55,940 nucleotides of DNA from Bog-473 sp052148295 (GTDB taxonomy: Bacteria; Actinomycetota; Acidimicrobiia; Acidimicrobiales; RAAP-2): the NCBI GenBank assembly GCA_052148295.1, contig JBKQIP010000151.1:1-55940 (forward strand). The letters run 5' to 3'. The position numbers and the translations under genes were made by a program. The notes beneath the pieces were generated by a model. It worked only from the letters and a program-made list of their open reading frames with translations, had not been told where the DNA came from and ran no database searches. Shown here piece after piece: positions 1 to 7,743 of this stretch (positions within the stretch are counted from its first letter, which is position 1; the number at the start of each line of letters is the position of its first letter).

Positions 1-117
1 CTCGCCGGCCCCGTGCCGGCGATCGCAAACCCATACTACCAGCGCTGGCGCCATGTGGAGCGCCATGGATGTGTCAAGGTGTGGGCCGACCGGACCGGAA
101 CCCGAGGAGGATCGACC
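1..117. other. left-edge non-coding or undetermined sequence
   Basis: No supported gene lies here. A minus-strand reading frame could open at the ATG complementary to 52-54 and run off the left edge, but about 18 codons are too few to judge. The segment also holds the Shine-Dalgarno of the peroxiredoxin gene (GAGGAGG about 105-111). Confidence 0.3.
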
Positions 118-585
118 ATGGCACACCTGGAAGCAGGCGACCGAGCCCCCACATTCACGCTGCCCGACCAGGACGGCCATCCGGTGAAGCTCTCCGGCTT
201 CAAGGGTGGGCGGGTGATCGTCTACTTCTATCCGGCCGACGACACGCCCGGGTGCACCAAGGAAGCCTGCCAGTTCAACGACAACCTCAAGACGTTCGAA
301 AAGGCGGGCGTGGCCGTCCTGGGCATCTCACCGGACGGTGCCACCAAGCACACCAGGTTCCGGACCAAGTACAAGCTCAAGTTCCCCCTGCTGACCGACG
401 CCGACAAGAAGGTGATGGAGAAGTACGGGGCCTGGGGCGAGAAGACGATGTACGGCAAGAAGACCGTCGGCACGATCCGCTCCACCTTCGTGGTCGGCCC
501 CAACGGCAAGATCGAGCGGGCCTGGTACCACGTGCGGGCCGACGGGCACGCGGCCAAGGTGCTCGAGGCCCTGTCCGAGGGCTGA
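118..585 (+). CDS. bcp: peroxiredoxin, Bcp/PrxQ type (thiol peroxidase)
   Basis: This 155-residue AhpC/TSA-fold protein reduces hydrogen peroxide and organic or lipid hydroperoxides in the cytoplasm, using thioredoxin-type donors. The active site is PADDTPGCTKEAC, with the peroxidatic Cys at residue 46 and a second Cys at 51. That C-x4-C spacing is the resolving-Cys arrangement of the atypical 2-Cys Bcp/PrxQ class. The C-terminal IRSTFVVGPNGKI strand is also family-typical, and the length is normal. The ATG at 118 was chosen because GAGGAGG sits about 6-7 nt upstream and the protein then begins at the conserved GDRAPTFTLPDQDG segment. Longer in-frame starts upstream add non-homologous sequence. 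The downstream Fpg gene is convergent, 41 bp away. Confidence 0.93.
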   Translation: MAHLEAGDRAPTFTLPDQDGHPVKLSGFKGGRVIVYFYPADDTPGCTKEACQFNDNLKTFEKAGVAVLGISPDGATKHTRFRTKYKLKFPLLTDADKKVMEKYGAWGEKTMYGKKTVGTIRSTFVVGPNGKIERAWYHVRADGHAAKVLEALSEG

Positions 586-626
586 GCGCGGCCGCCCCGG
601 CGCGGCCGGGTGGGGCGCGGCCGGGC

Positions 627-1421
627 TCACCGCTGGTGGGCCGGGCACCACCACGTCGTGCGCCCCCCCACCGTGGACCGGCGCAGCTCGGTGCCGTCAC
701 GGGGGCATCGTCCACCGGCCCGGCGCTCCTCCATGAGGTCGCCGGTGTGCGACCCGCCCCGGCGCCCGAGCTGGCGCAGGGTCGACCGGAGGGTCCGGTG
801 CAGCGTCCGCAGCTCGTGGTCGCCGAGCGGTGTGCGCCGGCCCGGGTCCAGCGCCGCCCGCCACAGGATCTCGTCCGCCAGGAGGTTGCCGATGCCGGCC
901 AGCCGCTCCTGGTCCAGCAGCCGGGCCTTCAGCGGCGCGGCCGCCCCCGCCGGCGCTGCGGTGACGGCCAGGGCGCGGCGGAGCTCGCCGGGGGTGACGG
1001 CCAGGGCGTCGGGTCCCAGCCGGTCCTCGTCCGGGGCCAGCTCGAGCGAGCCGAACCGGCGCGGATCGTGGAGGAGCAGGTCGCCTCCGTCGGCGAAGCC
1101 GAGCCGGGCGCGCACCCATCGGGCGTCGAAGACCCCGGGGCCGTAGCGCAGGCGATCCAGCGCGGCCGCGCCGTCGACCACCAGTCCCCCCGTCATCCCG
1201 AAGCGCACGCCCAGGGTCGGGCCGTCGGTGTCGAGCAGCAGCAGCTTGCCGCGCCGCCGGGCCGCGGTGACGTGACGCCCGACCAGGGCGTCGGCCAGGC
1301 GCCGCCGGGTGGTGCCGCCCCGGCCGTAGCGGGAGTCGACCATTTCGGCCCGGGCGATGCCGCGCCCGAGGGCCTTCTCGGCCAGCTCCCGGTAGAGCTC
1401 GACTTCGAGGATCTCGGGCAC
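627..1421 (-). CDS. Fpg/Nei-family DNA glycosylase with a non-canonical C-terminal finger
   Basis: A 264-residue base-excision-repair enzyme that removes oxidised bases and nicks the abasic site. The GTG at 1421 puts Pro at position 2 followed by Glu3 (V-PEILEVE), the catalytic pair of the family. Lys59 in a GK-LLLL hairpin matches the family Lys, and a helix-two-turn-helix (LAGIGNLLADEILW) binds DNA. The C-terminal hairpin keeps VGGR (Arg254), but the usual CxxC...CxxC zinc ligands are Cys239-x2-Asp242 and Cys259-x2-His262. A TACGGT hexamer lies exactly 7 nt before this GTG, which supports the start independently. Fpg versus Nei substrate preference cannot be decided by eye. Confidence 0.9.
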   Translation of the reverse strand: MPEILEVELYRELAEKALGRGIARAEMVDSRYGRGGTTRRRLADALVGRHVTAARRRGKLLLLDTDGPTLGVRFGMTGGLVVDGAAALDRLRYGPGVFDARWVRARLGFADGGDLLLHDPRRFGSLELAPDEDRLGPDALAVTPGELRRALAVTAAPAGAAAPLKARLLDQERLAGIGNLLADEILWRAALDPGRRTPLGDHELRTLHRTLRSTLRQLGRRGGSHTGDLMEERRAGGRCPRDGTELRRSTVGGRTTWWCPAHQR

Positions 1422-1428
1422 GGCCGAG

Positions 1429-1434
1429 ACCGTA
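1429..1434 (-). promoter_or_regulatory. -10 element for leaderless Fpg-like gene
   Basis: TACGGT on the minus strand, followed by 7 nt and then the GTG at 1421. This predicts a transcript beginning at the start codon. It faces a second -10 for the divergent gene, 25 bp away. Confidence 0.6.
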
Positions 1435-1458
1435 CCGGACCACCCGGCGTGAGCCTTA

Positions 1459-1464
1459 TATGGT
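1459..1464 (+). promoter_or_regulatory. -10 element for leaderless F420-type gene
   Basis: TATGGT, then 7 nt, then the GTG at 1472. The overlapping TTATAT is also -10-like. There is no Shine-Dalgarno before either candidate start. Confidence 0.5.
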
Positions 1465-1471
1465 GGACCCC

Positions 1472-2599
1472 GTGCCACCCGAAAAGCCTCAGTGGGCCGA
1501 GCTCTTCACCGAAGTCGTCACGTCGGGTCTGTGTACCGGCTGTTCCGCGTGCATCATCGCCTGTCCCTACGACGTCCTCCAGTACGACGACGCCGACGGG
1601 CACTACAAACCGTTCCACGTGGAGACCGACGGCGGTCCCGAGGACTGCACCCACGGTCAGAAGGGGTGCACGCTGTGCACCCGCGCCTGCCCGCGCTTCC
1701 GCACCTGGGAGCCCGAGATCGAGACCCACCTGTTCGGCCGGCCCCGCACCGACGAGGAGGTGTCGGGCATCGCCCGCCGGGTGGTGCTGGCCCGGGCCAC
1801 CGACCCCGCCGTGCAGGGCTCGGGTCAGGACGGCGGTCTGGTCTCGGCCCTCTTGATCTGGGCCTTCGAGCACGACGTCATCGACGCCGCCCTCGTGTCG
1901 GGGCTCGAGGGCGACGGGTCGACCTGGAAGGCGGTCCCCCAGGTGGCCTGGTCCAAGGAGGACGTGCTGGCCACCGCCGGCTCGCGCTACACCTACTCGG
2001 CCAACCCGCTGGCCTATCCCGAGGCCATCGCCGGCGGGGCCGAGCGCATCGCCCTGGTCGGCATGGGGTGCCAGGCCTCCGCCCCCCCGGTGATGGCCGC
2101 CCGCAAGGCCGGCAAGGTGGCCCGGCGCTTCGTGCTGTCCGTGGGCCTGCTGTGCTCGAAGACCTTCGACGACGCCATCTTCCCCGAGCTCTTCGAGGCC
2201 AAGTACGGCCTGGCCCGGGCCGACATCGTCAAGATGAACATCAAGGGCGTCTTCCAGGTGTGGATGCGTGACGGCGGCTACCACGAGATCCCGCTGAAGG
2301 AGGCCCACGGCTGGACCCGCGAGGGCTGCACCAGCTGCCCGGACTTCGCCGCCGAGCACGCCGACATCGCCACCGGCGGCATCGGCGCCTTCGGCGACTG
2401 GACGCTCACCCTCCTGCGCACCGAGCGCGGGGAGGCGCTGTTCGACGACATGGAGGCCGGGGGCGCCATCGAGGTGCGGCCCTCCGAGGACGACCCGGGA
2501 GCCGTCGCGCTCATGCACAAGCTGAGCCGGGTGAGCCGGAGGCGATGGCCGGCCACGGCCGTGCCGATGCCGGGACGCCTGCCTGCGCCCACTGCATGA
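1472..2599 (+). CDS. coenzyme F420 hydrogenase/dehydrogenase beta-subunit family protein
   Basis: About 375 residues, FrhB-like. Two ferredoxin-type motifs sit at the N terminus: C21-x2-C24-x2-C27-x3-C31 (CTGCSACIIACP), and C66-x2-C69-x3-C73 with an extra Cys59. The body is the FrhB domain (LVGMGCQASAPP, GLLCSKTF, CTSCPDFAAEHADI). Members pass electrons between F420 or flavin and a partner through Fe-S clusters; the substrate here is unknown. The start is GTG 1472 because a TATGGT hexamer lies 7 nt upstream; ATG 1460 in the same frame is the alternative. The stop overlaps the next gene in an ATGA, so the two are probably translationally coupled. Confidence 0.85.
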   Translation: MPPEKPQWAELFTEVVTSGLCTGCSACIIACPYDVLQYDDADGHYKPFHVETDGGPEDCTHGQKGCTLCTRACPRFRTWEPEIETHLFGRPRTDEEVSGIARRVVLARATDPAVQGSGQDGGLVSALLIWAFEHDVIDAALVSGLEGDGSTWKAVPQVAWSKEDVLATAGSRYTYSANPLAYPEAIAGGAERIALVGMGCQASAPPVMAARKAGKVARRFVLSVGLLCSKTFDDAIFPELFEAKYGLARADIVKMNIKGVFQVWMRDGGYHEIPLKEAHGWTREGCTSCPDFAAEHADIATGGIGAFGDWTLTLLRTERGEALFDDMEAGGAIEVRPSEDDPGAVALMHKLSRVSRRRWPATAVPMPGRLPAPTA

Positions 2600-2988
2600 C
2601 GGGGTCGGCGCCCCGGATGGACGAGTTCTCCGCCCTCCTGGGCATCGACGTCCGGCGGCACGGTCCCGGCCACACGGTGGCCACGTTGACCACCGACGGC
2701 CGTCACGCCAACCCGCACCGCACCGTGCACGGTGCGGTCTTCTACGCCGTGGCCGGGGCCGCCCGGGCGGCGGCGGCCAACGACGAGCACCACTCGGGCA
2801 TCATCTCCTCGGTGCTGGTGGAGTACCTTCAGCCGGCATCGCTGGGCGACGTGCTCTACGCCGAGATCTCGCGGGAGACCTCCACCGACCGGGAGGACAT
2901 CTTCACCGGGACGGTGCGGCGCGGGGAGCAGGGCGACGTGCTGGCCTGGGTCCGGGCCCGGGGCACGCGTCGGACCCGCCGCGCCTGA
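2596..2988 (+). CDS. PaaI-like hotdog-fold thioesterase
   Basis: A 130-residue single hotdog domain. NPHRTVHGAVFYAVAGAA corresponds to the N-x-x-G...HGG/A-x-x active-site helix region of PaaI/4HBT enzymes, and SSVLVEYLQPASLGDVLYAE is the typical second half. The likely role is hydrolysis of an acyl-CoA (aryl or short acyl) in the cytoplasm. ATG 2596 overlaps the stop of the F420-type gene (ATGA), so co-translation is likely. A longer form from ATG 2545 would overlap the upstream gene by 55 nt and adds a Cys-rich non-homologous stretch, so it was not preferred. Confidence 0.82.
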   Translation: MTGSAPRMDEFSALLGIDVRRHGPGHTVATLTTDGRHANPHRTVHGAVFYAVAGAARAAAANDEHHSGIISSVLVEYLQPASLGDVLYAEISRETSTDREDIFTGTVRRGEQGDVLAWVRARGTRRTRRA

Positions 2989-3088
2989 TCCCCACGCCCC
3001 CGCCGTGCGGCCGGCGACGCCTCCGCTGGCCGAATCTGTGGGATACAGGTCATTGACGCCAGAACGGGGCCGGTGCAGTGTGAGTGAC

Positions 3089-4057
3089 ATGCCCGAGCGC
3101 CACGTCGTCATCGTCGTCTTCGACGGGATCCAGCCACTCGACGCCGTCGGGCCGCTCGAGGTCTTCGCCGGCGCCGGCCGGGTGGCCGGCGACCTGGGCC
3201 GCCCGGGGCGCTACCGCGTCACCCTCGCCTCGGTGGGGGCGCGGGCGGTGCGCTCCGAGAGCGGCCTCATGCTGGGCGGCGCGCCCCTCCCCGGACCCCA
3301 CGAGCCGATCGACACCCTGCTCATCCCCGGTGGCGCCGGCGCGCAGCGGGCCCGCCACGACGAGGAGCTGCTCGCCTTCGTCCGCCGCGCCGCTCCCATC
3401 GCCCGGCGGGTGGCCACCGTCTGCACCGGCGCCTTCGTCGGCGCGGCGGCCGGGCTCCTCGACGGGCGTCGGGTCACCACCCACTGGGCCTACGCCGACC
3501 GGCTGCGCCGCGAGTTCCCGTCGCTCTCCGTCGATGCCGACCCCATCTACCTGCGCGACGGGAAGTACTGGTCCAGCGCCGGCGTCACCGCCGGGATCGA
3601 CCTTTCGCTCGCCCTGGTCCAGGACGACCTCGGCGTGGAGGTGGCCCAGGCGGTGGCCCGCTGGCTGGTGATGTTCCTGCACCGGCCGGGCGGGCAGACC
3701 CAATTCTCCTCCCCGGTGTGGGTCCCGCGGGCGGAGCGGTCCACCGTGCGCGCCGTGCAGACCCTGGTCGAGGCCGCCCCCGGCGGCGATCACCGTCTCC
3801 CGGCGCTGGCCGCCGCGGCCGCCATGAGCGTCCGCCACTTCACCCGGGTCGTCACCGCCGAGGTGGGCGAGTCGCCCAGCCGGTTCGTCGAGCGGGTGCG
3901 GGTCGAGGCGGCCCGCAGGGAGCTCGAGACCACCGGCGACACGCTCGACCTCGTCGCCGCGCGCTGCGGGCTCGGTTCGGCCGAGACCCTGCGCCGGGTC
4001 TTCCAGCGCCGGCTCCAGGTCTCCCCCGATGCCTATCGCCGCCGGTTCTCGGCATGA
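3089..4057 (+). CDS. GlxA-family transcriptional regulator (DJ-1/PfpI domain plus AraC HTH)
   Basis: 322 residues. The N-terminal class-I glutamine-amidotransferase-like/DJ-1 domain (about 1-205) carries VCTGAFVGAAAG with the nucleophile-elbow Cys112, and GVTAGIDLSLALV. The C-terminal AraC/XylS double helix-turn-helix (about 225-322) includes MSVRHFTRVV and LGSAETLRRVFQRRL. Such proteins are DNA-binding regulators whose DJ-1 domain senses a ligand. The start is ATG 3089; GTG 3080 in frame is equally possible. The stop overlaps the next gene (ATGA), and that gene encodes a second, HTH-less DJ-1 protein, which suggests regulator and enzyme act on a common ligand. Confidence 0.9.
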   Translation: MPERHVVIVVFDGIQPLDAVGPLEVFAGAGRVAGDLGRPGRYRVTLASVGARAVRSESGLMLGGAPLPGPHEPIDTLLIPGGAGAQRARHDEELLAFVRRAAPIARRVATVCTGAFVGAAAGLLDGRRVTTHWAYADRLRREFPSLSVDADPIYLRDGKYWSSAGVTAGIDLSLALVQDDLGVEVAQAVARWLVMFLHRPGGQTQFSSPVWVPRAERSTVRAVQTLVEAAPGGDHRLPALAAAAAMSVRHFTRVVTAEVGESPSRFVERVRVEAARRELETTGDTLDLVAARCGLGSAETLRRVFQRRLQVSPDAYRRRFSA

Positions 4058-4704
4058 CGGCGTCCCTGCAGGTCGCCATCCCCCTGTTCCCGCAGGTCAC
4101 CGCCCTCGACGCCGTCGGGCCCTACGAGGTCCTCCAGCGCATCCCCTCGCTCGACATCACGTTCCTCGGGCACCGGCGGGGCGAGGTCCGCACCGAGAAC
4201 GGCATGCTGGGCCTCACCGCCGACGCCACCTTTGAGGAGCAGCCCGAGCCGGACGTCCTCCTCTTCCCCGGTGGCGTGGGCACCCGCCCCCTGCTGACCG
4301 ACCAACGGGTCCTGGACTGGGTGCGGCACGCCCACGCCACCACCCGGTTCACCACCTCGGTCTGCTCGGGTTCCCTGGTGCTGGGGGCGGCCGGCCTGCT
4401 CGCCGGCCTGGCGGCCACCACGCACTGGTCGTGCTATCCCGAGCTCGAGGCGCACGGCGCCGTGGCCACGCCCGAACGCGTGGTCGAGCACCTGGACCGG
4501 CGGCTCCTGACCGCGGCCGGGGTGTCCAGCGGGATCGACATGGCCCTGCGCCTGGTCGAGCTGCTGTACGACCGGACCGCCGCCGAGGCCGCGCAGCTGA
4601 TGATCGAATACGACCCTCGGCCGCCCTTCGACTCGGGGTCTCTGGCCAAGGGCACCGAGTCGGTCATGGCCCGGGTCGTCGAGTACGCCCAGCGGCGCCG
4701 GTAG
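4054..4704 (+). CDS. DJ-1/PfpI family protein, isonitrile hydratase-like
   Basis: A 216-residue single-domain DJ-1/PfpI protein. VCSGSLVLGAAGLLAG holds the elbow Cys104; LDAVGPYEVL and LFPGGVGTRPLL are conserved. The pattern resembles isonitrile hydratase (InhA-type) and the sensor half of GlxA regulators, but substrate cannot be assigned by eye. Translation is probably coupled to the GlxA-like gene by the ATGA overlap. Confidence 0.85.
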   Translation: MTASLQVAIPLFPQVTALDAVGPYEVLQRIPSLDITFLGHRRGEVRTENGMLGLTADATFEEQPEPDVLLFPGGVGTRPLLTDQRVLDWVRHAHATTRFTTSVCSGSLVLGAAGLLAGLAATTHWSCYPELEAHGAVATPERVVEHLDRRLLTAAGVSSGIDMALRLVELLYDRTAAEAAQLMIEYDPRPPFDSGSLAKGTESVMARVVEYAQRRR

Positions 4705-4717
4705 GCCGCAGGGATGC

Positions 4718-6163
4718 TCAGCGGGGCGACCGCGCCGCGCTGGTGCCGGCGAACCGTCCGAACATGGTGCTGTCCCCGATCGACAGGCCGCTGGCATAGC
4801 CGAACGAGCACACCCCGGCCGTGGTGCGCCCGGCGGCGAAGAGCCCGGGGATCGGGTCCCCCCGCAGGTCGAGGACCTCGCCCTCGACCGTGGTCTCGAG
4901 GCCGCCCAGGGTGAACGGTGCGTAGGGGGCGGGGCCGATGCGCAGGTCGAGGGCGCCCAGCGGGGGGACGAGGGGCCGGACCCAGGGGGACCCCTTGTGG
5001 AAGAGCGGGTCGTCGCCCGAGGCGGCGTGGCGGTTGTACAGCGCCAGCGTGGCCTCGAGCGAACCGGCCGGCAGGCCGACCTCGGACTCGAGCTGGGCCG
5101 GGGTCTCGCACACCCAGCTGGCGGCCAGGCCCATCCAGTTCACCTCGTAGGAGGCCTCGTCGACGATCAGGTACACCTCTCCGTCCTGCGCGTAGAGCGC
5201 CGACTGCCCGACCCGTCCCATGTAGGTGTCCTCGTTGATGAACCGCTGGCCCCGGCCGTTGACCAGGATCCCGTGGATCAACGTGCGGGGCGGCGTGAGG
5301 GGCAGCGACACCTCGCCGGCGTACATGTGGCGGACCGAGGCGCCGATGGCCTGGGCCATGCGGATGCCCCGCCCGTCGTCGCCCTCGGTCCCCACCTTGT
5401 AGGTGCCCCGCACCAGCGGCGGGCAGTGCTGCCGCAGCATGTCGTCGTTGAAGATGAAGCCGCCCGCGGTGAGCACGACGCCCCGCCGGGCCCGCAGCGA
5501 GACCGTCTCCCCGAAGCGCTGTCCCTGCACGCCGTGCACCCGCCCGTCGCCGACCACCAGCCGGTCCACCCTGGTGTCGAACGACGCCACCGCCCCGGCC
5601 CCGGTGGCCGCCGCGGCCAAATGCCGCATGAGCAACCACCCGGTGGACCGTTTGGTCTTGGCCAGGTGCCCGCGGGGCGCCGGCGCGGCGATCTCGTTGA
5701 AGGGGTAGGCGTCCTCACCGCCCGAGTAGACCAGGCCCTCGGTCCCGGTGGGGGCCATCGACGTGTCGGCGCAGAAGGTCGGGTCGAAGGGCACGCCCCG
5801 GTCCACCAACCAGTCGAAGTGGCCCAGGCTCTCGTCGCAGTAGCGGGCGATCTTGGTCTCGTCGGGGTCGGGGCCGCAGGCCGCCATCATGTAGGCGAAC
5901 ATCTGCTCGGTCGTGTCGGCGAAGCCGCAAGCCCGCTGGATGGGCGTGCCGCCCCCCAGGTAGACGATGCCCTCGGCCAGCGCCGCCGCGCCCCCCGGCC
6001 CGCCGGCGCGCTCGGTCACCAGGACCCCGGCCCCCGCCCCCGCCGCGCTGAAGGCGGCCGTCGAACCGGCCGCCCCGAACCCCACCACCACCACGTCGGT
6101 CTCGTCGTCCCACGCCGTCACCTCGGCCAGGTCGCACGGCGTCACGTCCGTCGGCTGGCGCAT
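4718..6163 (-). CDS. FAD-binding dehydrogenase, KstD/fumarate reductase flavoprotein family
   Basis: 481 residues. The N-terminal dinucleotide-binding motif VVVVGFGAAGSTAAFSAA (about 24-41) binds FAD. The C-terminal GLFAAGRTTAGVCSFGYAS and GLSIGDSTMFGRFAG segments are hallmarks of the FAD_binding_2 family, which includes 3-ketosteroid delta1-dehydrogenases and fumarate reductase-like enzymes. The likely activity is a flavin-dependent dehydrogenation of a steroid-like or enoate substrate. A GGGAGGG Shine-Dalgarno lies 6-7 nt before ATG 6163. It is convergent with the DJ-1 gene and divergent from the kinase at 6226. Confidence 0.87.
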   Translation of the reverse strand: MRQPTDVTPCDLAEVTAWDDETDVVVVGFGAAGSTAAFSAAGAGAGVLVTERAGGPGGAAALAEGIVYLGGGTPIQRACGFADTTEQMFAYMMAACGPDPDETKIARYCDESLGHFDWLVDRGVPFDPTFCADTSMAPTGTEGLVYSGGEDAYPFNEIAAPAPRGHLAKTKRSTGWLLMRHLAAAATGAGAVASFDTRVDRLVVGDGRVHGVQGQRFGETVSLRARRGVVLTAGGFIFNDDMLRQHCPPLVRGTYKVGTEGDDGRGIRMAQAIGASVRHMYAGEVSLPLTPPRTLIHGILVNGRGQRFINEDTYMGRVGQSALYAQDGEVYLIVDEASYEVNWMGLAASWVCETPAQLESEVGLPAGSLEATLALYNRHAASGDDPLFHKGSPWVRPLVPPLGALDLRIGPAPYAPFTLGGLETTVEGEVLDLRGDPIPGLFAAGRTTAGVCSFGYASGLSIGDSTMFGRFAGTSAARSPR

Positions 6164-6213
6164 GTGGTCCCTCCCGGCTGGTTGCGGCTGACGGCGGAGG
6201 GTAGCCGTTCCCC

Positions 6214-6219
6214 TACGGT
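6214..6219 (+). promoter_or_regulatory. -10 element for leaderless APH-like gene
   Basis: TACGGT followed by 6 nt and ATG 6226. No Shine-Dalgarno is visible. Confidence 0.55.
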
Positions 6220-6225
6220 GCAGCC

Positions 6226-7026
6226 ATGCCGCCGTCCGTGCCGCCGTCCGCGCCGCCGGCGCTGGTGGCCCGGGTCGCCCCGGAGTGGACGGCGACCCTG
6301 GCCTACCAGCTGGTTCCCCACGTGACCACCTGGCGCCTGGCCCACCCCGACGGCCGGGTGCGCTTCGCCAAGGTGGCCGCCGACGGCGCCTATCCGAGCG
6401 TGTCGGGCGAGGCCGAGCGCATGGTGTGGGCCGCCCCCTACCTTCCCGTGCCCGCCGTGGTCGCCCTCGAGCGGGGCGGGGGCAGCACGGTGCTGGTCAC
6501 CGAGGCCCTCCCGGGCCGCGACGGCACCGACGGCGCCTGGCGGGACGACCTGCCCGGCCTGGTGCGCGCCCTCGGTCAGGGCCTGGCCGCGTTCCACGCC
6601 GCGGTGGGCGAGGAGTGGTGCCCCTTCCGGTTCGAGCTCGAGCGGTCCCTCGAGCACGTGCACCGGCGGGTCGAGGCCGGGCTGGTCGAGCCGGACCGCG
6701 ACTTCGACCACGAATTCGCCCACCTCTCCATGCACGAGGCGCTGGCCCTGCTCGATGCGTCGACGCCGGCATCGGAGGACCTGGTGGTCTGCCACGGCGA
6801 TTACTGCCCGCCCAACGTGATGCTGGCGGACGGGAGGGTGACCGGGTACGTCGACCTGGGCGAGCTGGGCGTGGCCGACCGCTGGCGGGACGTCGCCATC
6901 GGCGGCTGGAGCACGATGTGGAATTTCGGGGCCGCCTACGAGCCGCTCTTCTACGAGGGCTACGGGGTCGAGCCCGACCCCGATCGCATCCGCTTCTACC
7001 GGCTCCTGTGGGCCTTCGCCTCCTGA
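6226..7026 (+). CDS. APH(3')-like aminoglycoside phosphotransferase family kinase
   Basis: 266 residues, the usual size of small-molecule kinases of this fold. The catalytic loop VVCHGDYCPPNVML (Brenner-type HGDxxxxN) and the metal-binding segment VDLGELGVADRWRDVAI closely follow the APH(3') pattern. A C-terminal FYRLLWAF helix also matches. It transfers ATP phosphate to a hydroxyl of an aminoglycoside or an unknown small molecule; a resistance role is possible but unproven. Its last 31 nt overlap the 3' end of the convergent udgB gene. The first 12 residues are Pro/Ala-rich. Confidence 0.87.
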   Translation: MPPSVPPSAPPALVARVAPEWTATLAYQLVPHVTTWRLAHPDGRVRFAKVAADGAYPSVSGEAERMVWAAPYLPVPAVVALERGGGSTVLVTEALPGRDGTDGAWRDDLPGLVRALGQGLAAFHAAVGEEWCPFRFELERSLEHVHRRVEAGLVEPDRDFDHEFAHLSMHEALALLDASTPASEDLVVCHGDYCPPNVMLADGRVTGYVDLGELGVADRWRDVAIGGWSTMWNFGAAYEPLFYEGYGVEPDPDRIRFYRLLWAFAS

Positions 7027-7742
7027 CGCGCGAAGGCGCGCTCGATCTCGCGGGCCCGGGCGAACACGGCGTCGAACATGGGCTCGGTCAACCGGCCCGT
7101 GAAGGTGTTCTGCTGGCTCGGGTGGTAGGAGCACACCAGGGTGCGACCGTCCGGCAACCCGAATTGGGCCAGGTGGCCGAAGACGGGCCGCGGGCGCAGG
7201 CCGAGCACCGCGGCCACGCCCTGGCAGGCGATCTGGCCCAGCGCCACGATCACCCTGGCCCGGTCCAGCAGCTCAAGCTCCCGGGCCAGGTAGGGCGCGC
7301 AGGCCGCCCGTTCGGCGGGGGCGGGCCGGTTGTCCGGCGGCGCGCAGCGCACGGCCGCCGTGACGTACGCCCCGTGCAGCGCCAGCCCGTCGCCGGGCGC
7401 CGTGCTCCGTGCCTGGGAGGCGTACCCGGCCCGGAACAGGGCGCCGAAGAGCCAGTCCCCGGAGCGGTCGCCGGTGAACATGCGACCGGTCCGGTTGGCC
7501 CCGTGGGCCGCCGGGGCCAGGCCGACGATGACCAGGCGGGCGGCGGGATCCCCGAATCCCGGCACCGGCCGGCCCCAGTAGGTCTCGCCGGCGTAGGACG
7601 CCCGGGGCGCCGCCGCCACCTGCTCCCGCCACCGCACCAGGCGGGGGCAACGGCGGCACGCCACCACCTCCCGCTCCAGTGCGGCCAGCGTGTCCGCGCC
7701 GGCACCGTTCGACGCCACGGCGCAGAGCATACGATGGCTCAC
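6996..7742 (-). CDS. udgB: family 5 uracil-DNA glycosylase (UdgB), Fe-S type
   Basis: 248 residues. C29-x2-C32 (CRRCPRLV), AVRCAPPDN and RAACAPYL supply the four Cys of the 4Fe-4S cluster of family 4/5 glycosylases. Motif 1, GLAPAAHGANRTG, lacks a catalytic Asp/Glu, which is the family 5 signature. Motif 3 is SYHPSQQNTFTGRLT. It removes uracil, and usually hypoxanthine, from DNA. GTG 7742 was chosen for its GGAGG 8 nt upstream; ATG 7730 is the alternative, with GGTGAG upstream. The start codon is only 1 nt from that of the divergent phosphatase gene, and the 3' end overlaps the kinase gene tail-to-tail. Confidence 0.92.
   Translation of the reverse strand: MSHRMLCAVASNGAGADTLAALEREVVACRRCPRLVRWREQVAAAPRASYAGETYWGRPVPGFGDPAARLVIVGLAPAAHGANRTGRMFTGDRSGDWLFGALFRAGYASQARSTAPGDGLALHGAYVTAAVRCAPPDNRPAPAERAACAPYLARELELLDRARVIVALGQIACQGVAAVLGLRPRPVFGHLAQFGLPDGRTLVCSYHPSQQNTFTGRLTEPMFDAVFARAREIERAFARQEAKAHRSR
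7730..7735 (+). promoter_or_regulatory. -10 element for the phosphatase/DUF3090/SCO1664 operon
   Basis: TACGAT, then 8 nt, then GTG 7744. No Shine-Dalgarno precedes this GTG, so a leaderless transcript is likely. The hexamer lies inside the 5' end of udgB on the other strand. Confidence 0.5.
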
Positions 7743-7743
7743 C

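Noticed and set aside
1..54. Minus-strand gene starting at 54 and leaving the left edge
   Set aside because: Only 18 codons are visible, with no recognisable domain and no clear ribosome site.
1460..1471. ATG 1460 as the start of the F420-type gene
   Set aside because: It lies inside the -10-like TATATGGT stretch and has no Shine-Dalgarno; GTG 1472 fits the 7-nt leaderless spacing. It was kept as an alternative only.
2732..3088. Upstream extension of the GlxA-like protein by about 119 residues
   Set aside because: The extension overlaps the thioesterase gene and has Arg/Pro/Ser-rich sequence. The DJ-1 domain starts at MPERHVVIVVFDG (3089).
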